Origin: Vibrio ulleungensis
Lineage (GTDB): Bacteria; Pseudomonadota; Gammaproteobacteria; Enterobacterales; Vibrionaceae
NCBI RefSeq assembly: GCF_016900875.1
Contig: NZ_JAFEUM010000008.1
Coordinates: forward strand, 81,552-145,551
DNA length: 64,000 bases
Reading direction: 5' to 3'
The notes beneath the pieces are model-generated. The model was not told the origin of the DNA. It saw nothing but the letters and a program-made list of their open reading frames with translations, and did no database searches. Of this stretch, positions 8,400 through 16,950 are shown piece by piece. Numbering within the stretch: position 1 is the stretch's first letter; every line of letters starts with the position of its first letter. The translations under genes were made by a program, and so were the position numbers.

Positions 8400-8428
8400 A
8401 ATATAGAATTTCTATAGCCTGAACTCAA
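8400..8428 (-). promoter_or_regulatory. Promoter of gcvB
   Basis: On the minus strand TTGAGT (8423-8428) and TATATT (8400-8405) are exactly 17 bp apart, placing the transcript start near 8393. The divergent gcvA promoter (TATAAT at 8438-8443, plus strand) lies next to it, so GcvA could control both, as known in enterics. Confidence 0.75.
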
Positions 8429-8478
8429 TCGACAATTTATAATGTTTCGCATAAGAAAAACTAATAGGAACAAAGCGG

Positions 8479-9399
8479 ATGTCTAGGCGCCTACCACCAC
8501 TTAATTCATTGCGTGTTTTTGAAGCAGCAGCAAGACACCTAAGCTTTACACGAGCAGCTGAAGAGTTGTTCGTTACTCAGGCTGCGGTAAGTCACCAGGT
8601 TAAGTCATTAGAAGAATTTCTAGGGCTTAAACTGTTTCGTCGGCGAAACCGATCGTTACTGTTAACCGAAGAAGGACAGAGTTACTTCCTGGATATAAAA
8701 GATGTGTTTAGCGCACTTTCTGAGGCAACAGACAAGGTTCTAGAGCGCAGTGAGAAGGGCTCCTTAACCATTAGTCTTCAACCAAGCTTCGCCATTCAGT
8801 GGTTGGTCCCTAGGTTAGCCGATTTTAATGCACAACAACCTGACATCGATGTTCGAATAAAAGCGGTCGATATGGATGAAGGTTCATTAACCGATGATGT
8901 GGATGTTGCCATTTACTATGGCCGTGGAAATTGGCCTGGTGTTAGAGCCGATAAATTGTATCAAGAGTTTTTGATACCTCTGTGCTCCACAGCGATGCTA
9001 AAGGGGAATAAGCCGTTAAACTCGATTGATGACCTTAGCCAACACACATTACTGCATGACACATCGCGCAAGCATTGGAAGCAGTTTGCTAAGCAGTTTC
9101 AGCTCGATAAGGTCAAAATTAATCAAGGGCCGATTTTTAGCCACTCAACGATGGTGCTGCAAGCGGCTATCCACGGTCAAGGTGTGGCGTTATGTAACAA
9201 CGTACTGGCGCAGCCTGAGATTGATGCTGGGCGGCTAATCGCGCCTTTTGACGAGCATCTAATCAGTAAGAACGCATTCTATATTGTGTGTCATCCTAAT
9301 CAGGCCGATATGGGGCGTGTTGCTACGTTTCGTGATTGGATGCTTAGTACCGCTGCTAAAGAGTTACAAGCCTTCAGCAGTGAAGAAGAGACGGCCTAG
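8479..9399 (+). CDS. gcvA: LysR-type glycine cleavage regulator GcvA
   Basis: GcvA activates the glycine cleavage operon and gcvB when glycine is abundant. The 306-residue protein has a LysR-family winged helix (residues about 5-65, with LSFTRAAEELFVTQAAVSHQ) and a C-terminal effector-binding domain. Near identity with E. coli GcvA in the DNA-binding part, and in PSFAIQWLVPRL, DDVDVAIYYGRGNWPG and LQAAIHGQGVAL, makes the name secure. It is transcribed divergently from gcvB, and rlmM follows after 94 bp. Confidence 0.96.
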   Translation: MSRRLPPLNSLRVFEAAARHLSFTRAAEELFVTQAAVSHQVKSLEEFLGLKLFRRRNRSLLLTEEGQSYFLDIKDVFSALSEATDKVLERSEKGSLTISLQPSFAIQWLVPRLADFNAQQPDIDVRIKAVDMDEGSLTDDVDVAIYYGRGNWPGVRADKLYQEFLIPLCSTAMLKGNKPLNSIDDLSQHTLLHDTSRKHWKQFAKQFQLDKVKINQGPIFSHSTMVLQAAIHGQGVALCNNVLAQPEIDAGRLIAPFDEHLISKNAFYIVCHPNQADMGRVATFRDWMLSTAAKELQAFSSEEETA

Positions 9400-9493
9400 C
9401 CGTATACGGTTTGGATATTAGGCCGTCCGTACATGACGGAATGTGCTATGCTCCGCCTGTTTATTATTTATCGATTTGTTTAAGAGGTGTGGT

Positions 9494-10582
9494 TTGAAAC
9501 ACTTAATGCTTTATTGTCGCCCCGGTTTTGAAAAAGAGTGTGCTGGAGAGATCCAAGATAAAGCGACGTCACTCGAAGTGTATGGGTTTCCTCGTATGAC
9601 GCGTAACAGCGGATATGTGCTGTTTGAATGTTATCAAGATGGGGACGCCGATAAGCTTGCTAAGCAGGTTGAGTTTCAAACGCTGATTTTTGCACGGCAA
9701 ATTTTTGCGGTATTAGCTGAGCTTAAAGAGCTGCCTGCTGATGATCGTATTAGCCCGATTTTGGATGCACTTTCCGAGCACGATAACATTCCACTGTGTG
9801 GCGAGTTACGTGTTGAAACTCCAGACACCAACGAAGCAAAAGAATTGTCTAAGTTTTGTCGTAAATTTACCGTGCCACTTCGACAAGCGTTGCGCGGTAA
9901 ATCGGTACTGATGAAAAAAGAGCATGCCAATAAACCTGTCATGCACGCCTGTTTTGTCGCGTCGGGTCATTGCTTTGTTGGTTACTCGTACAATGGTAAT
10001 AACTCTGCGTTCGCTATGGGGATCCCAAGACTTAAGTTTCCAGCAGACGCACCCAGTCGCTCGACGCTTAAATTGGAAGAGGCGTTTCACGTGTTTATAC
10101 CCAAGTCAGAATGGGATACACGGTTGTCTTCTGGTATGTGGGCCGTCGATCTAGGCGCCTGTCCTGGCGGCTGGACTTATCAATTGGTGAAGCGTTCTAT
10201 GTTTGTTCACGCTATTGATAATGGAATGATGGCAGATAGCTTGATGGACACTGGGCAAGTTAAGCATCATCAGGTTGATGGGTTTAAGTTTGAACCACCT
10301 CGTAAGAATGTCACTTGGTTGGTGTGCGATATGATCGAGAAACCATCTCGCGTTGCTCAGTTGATGGGAGAATGGTTGATTAAAGGTTGGTGTAAAGAAG
10401 CGATTTTTAACCTCAAATTGCCAATGAAAGGTCGCTATGAAGAAGTGCTAGAAGATATCGAAAACTTAAAGATTTTCTTAAAAGAAAACGGCATTAAGTT
10501 TACGCTCCAAGCTAAGCACCTATACCACGACCGAGAAGAGATCACGGTCCATGTGCAGGCGCATACTAAGTTAGGTTGGTAA
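9494..10582 (+). CDS. rlmM: 23S rRNA 2'-O-ribose C2498 methyltransferase RlmM
   Basis: RlmM methylates the 2'-hydroxyl of C2498 in 23S rRNA using S-adenosylmethionine. The 362-residue protein has an N-terminal THUMP-type part (LYCRPGFEKECAGEIQ) and a Rossmann methyltransferase domain. The SAM loop is AVDLGACPGGWTYQLVKR, and downstream segments WLVCDMIEKP and IFNLKLPMK carry catalytic residues of the family. I chose a TTG start at 9494 because AAGAGG (9482-9487) is six bases upstream and the protein then begins like homologues. An ATG at 9506 is the alternative. Confidence 0.94.
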   Translation: MKHLMLYCRPGFEKECAGEIQDKATSLEVYGFPRMTRNSGYVLFECYQDGDADKLAKQVEFQTLIFARQIFAVLAELKELPADDRISPILDALSEHDNIPLCGELRVETPDTNEAKELSKFCRKFTVPLRQALRGKSVLMKKEHANKPVMHACFVASGHCFVGYSYNGNNSAFAMGIPRLKFPADAPSRSTLKLEEAFHVFIPKSEWDTRLSSGMWAVDLGACPGGWTYQLVKRSMFVHAIDNGMMADSLMDTGQVKHHQVDGFKFEPPRKNVTWLVCDMIEKPSRVAQLMGEWLIKGWCKEAIFNLKLPMKGRYEEVLEDIENLKIFLKENGIKFTLQAKHLYHDREEITVHVQAHTKLGW

Positions 10583-10610
10583 TCGTCGTTTCGCTCAGTA
10601 CATATCGTCT

Positions 10611-10642
10611 AAAGCCGCAGTCATTATGAGTGCGGCTTTTTC
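10611..10642. terminator. Bidirectional terminator shared by rlmM and xni, inside the xni 3' end
   Basis: Stem AAAGCCGCA / TGCGGCTTT with an 11-base loop, followed by TTCC on the plus strand and AGACGATATG on the minus strand. The right arm and part of the loop encode the last codons of xni, so the terminator overlaps coding sequence. Confidence 0.75.
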
Positions 10643-11400
10643 CATCTTAAATCCTGCAAATTAAACCCAAGCTCAAGGTCTGTATTTAACTGGGCCAGTT
10701 CACGGCAAAGCAACGCATGTTGCTGTTGGCCCTCTAACTTTTTCTGGTACTTGTTGGGAATATCGGCGTGGCTATAAATGTGTTCGATGTTTTCACATAA
10801 ACCAAGCAACTCTTGAGCCGCCTTGGGGCCAATACCGGGTACGCCACTTAGCCCTGTGCCGCTAATGCCTGTTAGTCCCCAATAATCGGTTAACTGAGAT
10901 ACTTTGACGCCAAACTCTTTTTCTACGTAGTTCGCATCTAACCAACGATGCTGAAAGTAGTCGCGGATACGCAGGGTAGGCATCAGTAATTGGCAGTAGC
11001 CTTTGTCGGTTGAAATAATGGTGACCTGTTGTTGCTGGCTTGCCACTTTCACCGCCAAGGTTGCGACAAGATCGTCGGCCTCGTCACCGTCAGACAGCAG
11101 TGAGTCAATCCCTAACTCCCACCAGGCTTGTTGAATGGCATCGAGGCCATTTTGCAGCTCGACAGGCATTGGTTTTCGGTCTTGCTTATAAGCTGGGAAT
11201 CGTTCGGCCCGCCATCCACGTACCTGTTGGTGATGATCAAAAACCGCAATGATGTGACTCGGCTTTGCTTCATCAAAAATTCGATTTAATGTCCGTGAGG
11301 TAGTGGTAATGGTTCGTTGAATATCCGCAGGATCCGGCTGCGCTGAGTGGACGCGGCGGATCAGGTTTAGCGCATCAATTATAACCAGATGTAGTGCCAT
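10624..11400 (-). CDS. xni: Flap endonuclease Xni (exonuclease IX family)
   Basis: Xni (YgdG/ExoIX) is a FEN-family structure-specific nuclease resembling the 5'-nuclease domain of DNA polymerase I. The 258-residue protein has the N-terminal metal site segment LVIIDALNLIRR, the arch region FPAYKQDRKPMP, the acidic DGDEADD cluster, STDKGYCQL, and the helix-hairpin-helix GVPGIGPKAAQELL. Some acidic ligands found in true Pol I 5'-nucleases are absent across the Xni family. The last codons lie in a terminator stem. It follows ppnN in the same direction, with a terminator between them. Confidence 0.93.
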   Translation of the reverse strand: MALHLVIIDALNLIRRVHSAQPDPADIQRTITTTSRTLNRIFDEAKPSHIIAVFDHHQQVRGWRAERFPAYKQDRKPMPVELQNGLDAIQQAWWELGIDSLLSDGDEADDLVATLAVKVASQQQQVTIISTDKGYCQLLMPTLRIRDYFQHRWLDANYVEKEFGVKVSQLTDYWGLTGISGTGLSGVPGIGPKAAQELLGLCENIEHIYSHADIPNKYQKKLEGQQQHALLCRELAQLNTDLELGFNLQDLRWKKPHS

Positions 11401-11410
11401 GATTATGTTA

Positions 11411-11435
11411 CGAAAAATGGGGCCGAAGCCCCATT
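11411..11435 (-). terminator. Terminator of ppnN with UUCG tetraloop
   Basis: On the minus strand the stem AATGGGGC / GCCCCATT closes a TTCG loop and runs into TTTTTCG. It lies between ppnN and xni, only 11 bp from the xni start. Confidence 0.85.
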
Positions 11436-11481
11436 GTATCCTGTTACAGAGTATTAAGTAAGGATGACTTTAGTGGTGATT

Positions 11482-12837
11482 TTAGGTCTTTACTTTATAA
11501 CAAGGTGTATAGGTAGAGCCTGGGAGCTTCATACGTTGTTGCTCCACAAAATCACCCAACAAACGATCCATTTTAGTCATTAGCGATTTGTCGCCATCCA
11601 ATATAAACGGTCCGTGCTTTTTGATTTCTCTAATGCCTTCAGCTTTAACGTTCCCTGCAACAACGCCTGAGAATGCACGGCGCATATTTGCGGCTAAAAT
11701 TTCAGGCTTTTGCTCCAGATGTAAGTCGAGGTTTGCCATGCTGTCGTGTGTAGGTTCAAACGGCATTTGAAACTCAGGCTCGATAGTTAATGACCAATTG
11801 TAGCTGTAGGAGTCTTCTTTGCTTCTGCGGTGTTCTTTTACTCTAGGCATCGCGTTTTTCATGATTTGTGCAGCTTTAGCTGGATCATCAATCACGATTT
11901 CGTAAAGACTTGCTGCTTCCTCGCCTAAGGTCTCGCGGATAAAAAGATCAATGGAGCGGAAATAGGCTTCGCTCTCTTTAGGACCAGTTAACACAATCGG
12001 CATGGGTTGATCGCGATTATCTGGGTGAAGCATGATACCTAAAATGTAAAGCAGCTCTTCGGCCGTGCCTGGGCCACCAGGGAAAATGATAATGCCATGT
12101 CCTAGGCGGACAAAGGCTTCCAAGCGTTTTTCAATGTCCGGCATGATGATCAATTCATTGACGATCGGGTTTGGCGGTTCAGCGGCAATAATTGAAGGCT
12201 CAGTCAGTCCAATGTATCGCGGCTGTGTGTATCGCTGTTTTGCATGACCAATGGCTGCTCCTTTCATTGGGCCCTCCATCGCTCCTGGTCCGCAACCAGT
12301 ACATACATTAAGCTCGCGAAGCCCAAGTTCGTTCCCGACTTCTCGCGTGTACTGATACTCCACCGGATTTATGGAGTGACCACCCCAACAGACAATTAAA
12401 TTTGGATCGACGCCCATCTTCATTGCGCCTGCATTGCGCAAAATCCGAAACACGGTGTTAGTGATATGGACAGCATTGGATAAATTAATCTGAGGGTTGG
12501 ATTCAATCTGTAAGTTGACATAAATAATGTCTCGTAAAACAGAGAATAAGTGTTCTTGAATTCCCTTGATGATCACGCCATCCACAAAGGCGTGTGTTGG
12601 AGCGTGTGACAGAACCAACTTGACACCTCGCTCGCGTTGCACAACGTCAACATCAAAGGATTGGTATTCTTTTAGCAACGCTTCTGAGTCGTCAGTATGG
12701 CTACCCGAGTTTAAGACGGCGAGGGTACAATTTCGATAGAGTTGATAGAGATCGCTGGAGGCGGTTTTTTTGAGACGTTCTACTTCAAGTTGCGAGAGAA
12801 GCTCGAGGCTTCCGGCAGGACTAATGCTTGTGATCAT
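11482..12837 (-). CDS. ppnN: Nucleotide 5'-monophosphate nucleosidase PpnN (YgdH)
   Basis: PpnN cleaves the N-glycosidic bond of purine and pyrimidine monophosphates to free base and ribose 5-phosphate, and in E. coli is an alarmone-regulated enzyme. The 451-residue protein aligns over its full length with E. coli YgdH. The central LOG-like domain shows CWGGHSIN, CTGCGPGAMEGPMKGAA and the signature FPGGPGTAEELLY. The N- and C-terminal family-specific regions end with RMKLPGSTYTPCY. A long inverted repeat lies just upstream, overlapping the likely promoter. Confidence 0.95.
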   Translation of the reverse strand: MITSISPAGSLELLSQLEVERLKKTASSDLYQLYRNCTLAVLNSGSHTDDSEALLKEYQSFDVDVVQRERGVKLVLSHAPTHAFVDGVIIKGIQEHLFSVLRDIIYVNLQIESNPQINLSNAVHITNTVFRILRNAGAMKMGVDPNLIVCWGGHSINPVEYQYTREVGNELGLRELNVCTGCGPGAMEGPMKGAAIGHAKQRYTQPRYIGLTEPSIIAAEPPNPIVNELIIMPDIEKRLEAFVRLGHGIIIFPGGPGTAEELLYILGIMLHPDNRDQPMPIVLTGPKESEAYFRSIDLFIRETLGEEAASLYEIVIDDPAKAAQIMKNAMPRVKEHRRSKEDSYSYNWSLTIEPEFQMPFEPTHDSMANLDLHLEQKPEILAANMRRAFSGVVAGNVKAEGIREIKKHGPFILDGDKSLMTKMDRLLGDFVEQQRMKLPGSTYTPCYKVKT

Positions 12838-12867
12838 AAAGGCACCTTATAATTATAGTTATCGCTA

Positions 12868-12902
12868 TTGTTAACTAGGGTTTTGTAACCCTTAGTTAAC
12901 AA
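12868..12902. repeat. Long inverted repeat upstream of ppnN
   Basis: TTGTTAACTAGGGTT and AACCCTTAGTTAACAA are arms of a nearly perfect 15-16 bp inverted repeat (one extra T) around a 4-base centre. No T tract follows on either strand, so it is not a standard terminator. On the minus strand a TATAAT lies downstream at 12850-12855. Its -35 position would fall about 17 bp upstream, inside the repeat, so this could be an operator or an mRNA 5' stem. Confidence 0.65.
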
Positions 12903-12952
12903 TATATGCTAAGTCACTGTTTTATAAAAGTGCAGTATTGAGATAGAGGCAA

Positions 12953-14506
12953 TTAGAGCCAGTGTATATCGTTTGAGCCTTGTTTTTTAATGGCTGATAT
13001 TTCTTGTGCCAATCGTTCGATACTTTCTTCCGAAGAATGACTTTCGTGGAATTGTGTACAAGCGATGGAAGCACTGATCCGAATATCTTGGGTTTTAAAT
13101 CGAAACGGCAGTGCGGCAATAGAGGTGCGAATGCTCTCTAAAATCGCACGGCACTGTTTATGATTTTGATTGCGGATCAAAATTAAAAACTTCTCACCCG
13201 TAAATCGGCCAACTTCGCCTATATGGCCGACTTCATCTCTGACTGTACGGGCAATGATGGTGAGGGCTTTGTCGCCAGCGGTAAAACCAAAGCTGTCGTT
13301 GATCTCTTTAAATCGATTAATATCAAGCAGTGCTAAATGAATAGAGCTTTGCGAGCGGATCCATTTCTGATATTCCACCGCCACAATGTCGATAATGGCA
13401 GAGTGGTTGTACAACTGAGTTAATGGATCTTTTTTGGCTCGTTGCTGCTGATCATCCAATCGGCGACGATAGTCTTGAGTGACATCACTTAATGCAGCCA
13501 GTTGTGACTCTGCAAATTGAAGTTGCTCAATTAAATGCTGTTCACGTTGACTGGATTGTACAAATCGGTCGGCCAAGTTAGCCAGTTGCTGAACCGTCGG
13601 TGTCATGACTTTTTTGGCACCATCTTCCAAAGAGATGGTCAGCTTTTTGGCTTTACCAACGGTGTCTTGAAGCTCTTGATTAAGCTCCTCGCGCTGAGTT
13701 GCTGAAGAGCGTGCTTGCTCTAAACTGTTCTTTGTCGAGGTTTCAATACTGGTGAGCGACTCATTCACTTGCGTTAAAAATGTTTCTGAAGTGCGCCTTT
13801 CATAATCGGTACCGTCTAAAACAAGCTTTAGTACGCTTAACGTAACTCGCAGCAGCTCTTCTCCCGAGCAGCCAAGCATCAGTTTGGCTCGAATATCGGC
13901 TAGCATTTCTCCTGCATCACCGGCAAAGTCTATTTGGGTGATTAACGTTTGTAGCTCTTGATTAAGTTGTTTCAGCAGTCCAGTGTCAAAATCAGGGTGT
14001 GTTTGCGGAACGCCTTTTTTATGGACGCAGGCCTTTAGACCGCTCTCATAGATTTGCAGTAGCCGCGTTGCGGTCGCCACGATATGCCCAGAGCTGTAGT
14101 GTGGGCGCGTCATCAATGCGCGCAGGTCTTGTTTTAGATTACGCGGCAGTATTGGAAAGCGTTGTAAAAACTCGCCACTTTGCTGAACGGTTTCATCGAA
14201 ATGGTTTTTCTTCTGATGATAGTGCTGTGCATCTTGTCGTAATACATGTTCAACGATGGCAAGCCTTGCCATGACTTTTGACAAGTCTGAATTATTCTCT
14301 AGCTCGACACGCAGCGCAGTTAACTGCTGCTCGGTTTCATCTGACTCGGTGCGATATTCACCCGCTAGAGTAATGATAAGTCGCTTAAGCGCGGCGGATT
14401 CACGTGAGGATTTCAGAGTCGCGTCACGTTGAGCAAGCTTGGCACTTTCCAACTGCTTACTTAACTTTGCAATCTGCTTTTGGATGTCTGACTCAACAAT
14501 CCCCAT
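12953..14506 (-). CDS. Coiled-coil protein with degenerate GGDEF domain
   Basis: The 517-residue soluble protein has a long alpha-helical N-terminal part (about 1-350, with coiled-coil stretches near 1-45 and 240-350) and a C-terminal GGDEF domain (about 358-517). The domain keeps DPLTQLYNH (360-368), LLDINRFKEIND with aspartate 395, and AGDKAL. The active-site loop reads TGEKF (436-440) instead of GGDEF or GGEEF, losing the first glycine and the fourth-position acidic residue. The RxxD inhibitory site is absent (GHIG at 427-430). Diguanylate cyclase activity is therefore unlikely, and a binding or signalling role is my inference. It lies downstream of queF and the TPR gene on the same strand. 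Confidence 0.85.
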   Translation of the reverse strand: MGIVESDIQKQIAKLSKQLESAKLAQRDATLKSSRESAALKRLIITLAGEYRTESDETEQQLTALRVELENNSDLSKVMARLAIVEHVLRQDAQHYHQKKNHFDETVQQSGEFLQRFPILPRNLKQDLRALMTRPHYSSGHIVATATRLLQIYESGLKACVHKKGVPQTHPDFDTGLLKQLNQELQTLITQIDFAGDAGEMLADIRAKLMLGCSGEELLRVTLSVLKLVLDGTDYERRTSETFLTQVNESLTSIETSTKNSLEQARSSATQREELNQELQDTVGKAKKLTISLEDGAKKVMTPTVQQLANLADRFVQSSQREQHLIEQLQFAESQLAALSDVTQDYRRRLDDQQQRAKKDPLTQLYNHSAIIDIVAVEYQKWIRSQSSIHLALLDINRFKEINDSFGFTAGDKALTIIARTVRDEVGHIGEVGRFTGEKFLILIRNQNHKQCRAILESIRTSIAALPFRFKTQDIRISASIACTQFHESHSSEESIERLAQEISAIKKQGSNDIHWL

Positions 14507-14623
14507 TACACTGCTATATCCTTGTATTCATCGGTTGTCACACTGGTAGGAAGATTCAACGTTAGTTGTACTTATTCTACCGCATGCTCAATTGTCTAAT
14601 AGTATAGGGCAAAGATTATATCG

Positions 14624-16945
14624 TCAATCGTACGATATGCTCTTTATGATTTCTTCTGATGTACAAGATGAATGAACTTTGATCAGACCTTGCGCAATTG
14701 CTTGCACACAGGATTTTCTAATATTGTCGCCAGCAAAGCTGGCCGCAGGTGCATGAGTGATTGCTTGCAAGTGCACCCAATGCTCTCCTGGTTGCTGCAG
14801 CTGTATTTGCTTAGCAATATTGTTACTGAGCAGCAATATATCAATCAGCTCTTTGTCGTCAATTGCGGTTAATGCGCGTGGCAAAAACGGGTAGTCAACA
14901 AAACTGACTCTAAGCATTGGCTCTTGCGTCGAATGGCGAGTAAAGCTTTCCAACCAGCCTACAAAGCGTTCAAACAGTGCTTCTACAGACGGAGAATCTT
15001 CAGATTTCGATTGAATAAACAAAAACATACCGTCAGAGAAGTGATACAACCGTTCTCCTTGTTGCAGCTGATCCCTTAAGTGCTGACCAAACGCTTTTTC
15101 GATCTTAAGACCCACTTGATACCCTTTGTCACTGTATACGTTTCGAATGATCGAAACGTCCAATAACGCGAAGCGAAGGCGATCACTCAGTGGCTCGTTA
15201 ATGAGCTCCCCCAAGTGCCACTGCTCAAAGCTGGCGCTACTTTTGGCCAGTGATGGTGGCAAACTGGCGTTAATCATTCTTAAGTTTTGCAGCTTAGAGC
15301 GTGGATGCGTGTATAGCTCTTCAGAGAGTAGCTCCAATTTGTCTTTTGCTGAGTGATAGGCAATAGATTTTTGAATATAGAAAAGAATAAAAATTAGGAT
15401 TCCAAATGACAGTCCCAATGCTATCTTCCTGAATTTGTCCTGATCGGTCTGTGCGCTTTCTAATTCCAGTACTTGAGATTTGTAGTGGATCGCTTTTTCA
15501 TAGGATTCTATTTGGCGTAATAGCGTGAGTTTGGCTAGTGCACTTTTTTCCATGATTTGAGCGTTCACTAGCTGATTGTGCAGCTGAAGTGCTGCAAGCG
15601 CTTTTTCGGCTTGACCTGTTTCGTCATAAGCGGTTGTCAGTACTTGGGCTGCTTCAACCTGATGCTCAATTGAATAAGAGCCACGCTCCTCTTCGAATTG
15701 ACGTGCAAGTACTTGAATCGCTTTCTCTGGCTGCTGTTGAAGGTTATAGAGTGTCGCTTCAATGATATTCGCTTCGAAACGGCCATTGCCGGTATTACTA
15801 AATATAAGCAGCTCTTTCGCACGCTCTAAATACTGCTCTGCCAATGCGTAGTTGAATAAGTTTATGTAAGTGCGCGCGAGCCGTAAGCGAATATTGATGA
15901 TCGACTCCAAATTTCTTTGCGAAATTTGGTGTTCCAAGACGTTAAAATACTGTACCAACGCAAGGTTATATTTACCCTGAACAAAGTACACATCAGCCAG
16001 CCGATTGATTACTCCTGCATAATAAGGGGAGGTCTCGTAGGCCCCGTAAAAACTGGCCGATTGCTCAAAATGAGCCTCCGACAACTCGTAGGTTCCCCTG
16101 TCGGCATACAGCTTGCCAAGCTGGTAGTTTACTCGCGCTAAAAACTCAGCCTGATCAAACTCTACAGCCCGCCAATACGCTTCGATCAGCTCTTTGGTGG
16201 ATTCATTGTATCGTTTATGCCTGTGCAAATGCTCACCGTAACTGAGTCCAAATAGAATGGATTGCATCTCATTGGACGATTGTTCTAGCAGTTGATTCAG
16301 CTGCTCAAATAACTCATCGGAGGAAGTCGAGTTATTCATCATGGAGTACAGCTCTGCTGACTGTCTTAGGTATTGTGACTTGAAGACCAAATGATCACTC
16401 ACTAGAGCCCCCGCCGGCAAGCTGGATTTCCATTGCGAGTAACGCTCCTGTGCTTGCGTCAAGGTATCTTGCACGACTTCTTTGCTGGTGTTCATTTCCA
16501 ACTGTAAGCGCGCTTTTATAAGCAACGAATCAATGAGGTGCGGCTGAGTGTTACGTTGCTGAGCGAGCTCAATCGCAGTATCAATTTCCAACTTAGATTG
16601 GCGTGGGTTACGCAATAAGTACTCGGAGATCGCCAGTACTTGATGAGCGTAAATAGCATTGCGAACTTGCTGTGGCTCTGATGCCATTTCTTTACGATCG
16701 CGACTTTCTCGAGACAATAAATTATTTTCAGTAAGATACGTTATGGCGAAGTGGCGAGCCTGACTAGGCGACAACACAACCAGCTTATTAGCGTCCGTGA
16801 GGATTTTGGGTGTATTGGCATCACTAAGCTGCGCGGTCGCGGCAAATGGTGTTAGCGATATTGAGATGACGAGAATATAAAGCACACCTACATGGCGTAC
16901 TGTTACACGTTTTAAGCCTTGAATGAGAGCGTTGATTGCTACCAT
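14624..16945 (-). CDS. TPR protein with signal sequence, membrane helix and GGDEF-like C-terminus
   Basis: This 773-residue protein starts with a signal sequence (hydrophobic 20-34, likely cut after AATA near residue 38). A periplasmic array of tetratricopeptide-like helical repeats follows (about 60-470; for example residues 280-340 and 360-385), then a membrane helix near 509-526 and a cytoplasmic C-terminus. The segment 590-645 (RFALLDVS, GYQVGLKIEKAFGQHL, then YHFSDGMFLFI) resembles the GGDEF fold, with SDGMF where GGDEF would be, so it should be catalytically dead. The layout suggests a sensor. It starts 5 bp after the queF stop, so the two are probably co-transcribed. I do not recognise a named gene. 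Confidence 0.8.
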   Translation of the reverse strand: MVAINALIQGLKRVTVRHVGVLYILVISISLTPFAATAQLSDANTPKILTDANKLVVLSPSQARHFAITYLTENNLLSRESRDRKEMASEPQQVRNAIYAHQVLAISEYLLRNPRQSKLEIDTAIELAQQRNTQPHLIDSLLIKARLQLEMNTSKEVVQDTLTQAQERYSQWKSSLPAGALVSDHLVFKSQYLRQSAELYSMMNNSTSSDELFEQLNQLLEQSSNEMQSILFGLSYGEHLHRHKRYNESTKELIEAYWRAVEFDQAEFLARVNYQLGKLYADRGTYELSEAHFEQSASFYGAYETSPYYAGVINRLADVYFVQGKYNLALVQYFNVLEHQISQRNLESIINIRLRLARTYINLFNYALAEQYLERAKELLIFSNTGNGRFEANIIEATLYNLQQQPEKAIQVLARQFEEERGSYSIEHQVEAAQVLTTAYDETGQAEKALAALQLHNQLVNAQIMEKSALAKLTLLRQIESYEKAIHYKSQVLELESAQTDQDKFRKIALGLSFGILIFILFYIQKSIAYHSAKDKLELLSEELYTHPRSKLQNLRMINASLPPSLAKSSASFEQWHLGELINEPLSDRLRFALLDVSIIRNVYSDKGYQVGLKIEKAFGQHLRDQLQQGERLYHFSDGMFLFIQSKSEDSPSVEALFERFVGWLESFTRHSTQEPMLRVSFVDYPFLPRALTAIDDKELIDILLLSNNIAKQIQLQQPGEHWVHLQAITHAPAASFAGDNIRKSCVQAIAQGLIKVHSSCTSEEIIKSISYD

Positions 16946-16950
16946 AAGAG

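Noticed and set aside
12953..14506. Calling this gene an active diguanylate cyclase
   Set aside because: The active-site loop reads TGEKF, with loss of a glycine and an acidic residue needed for GTP and metal handling.
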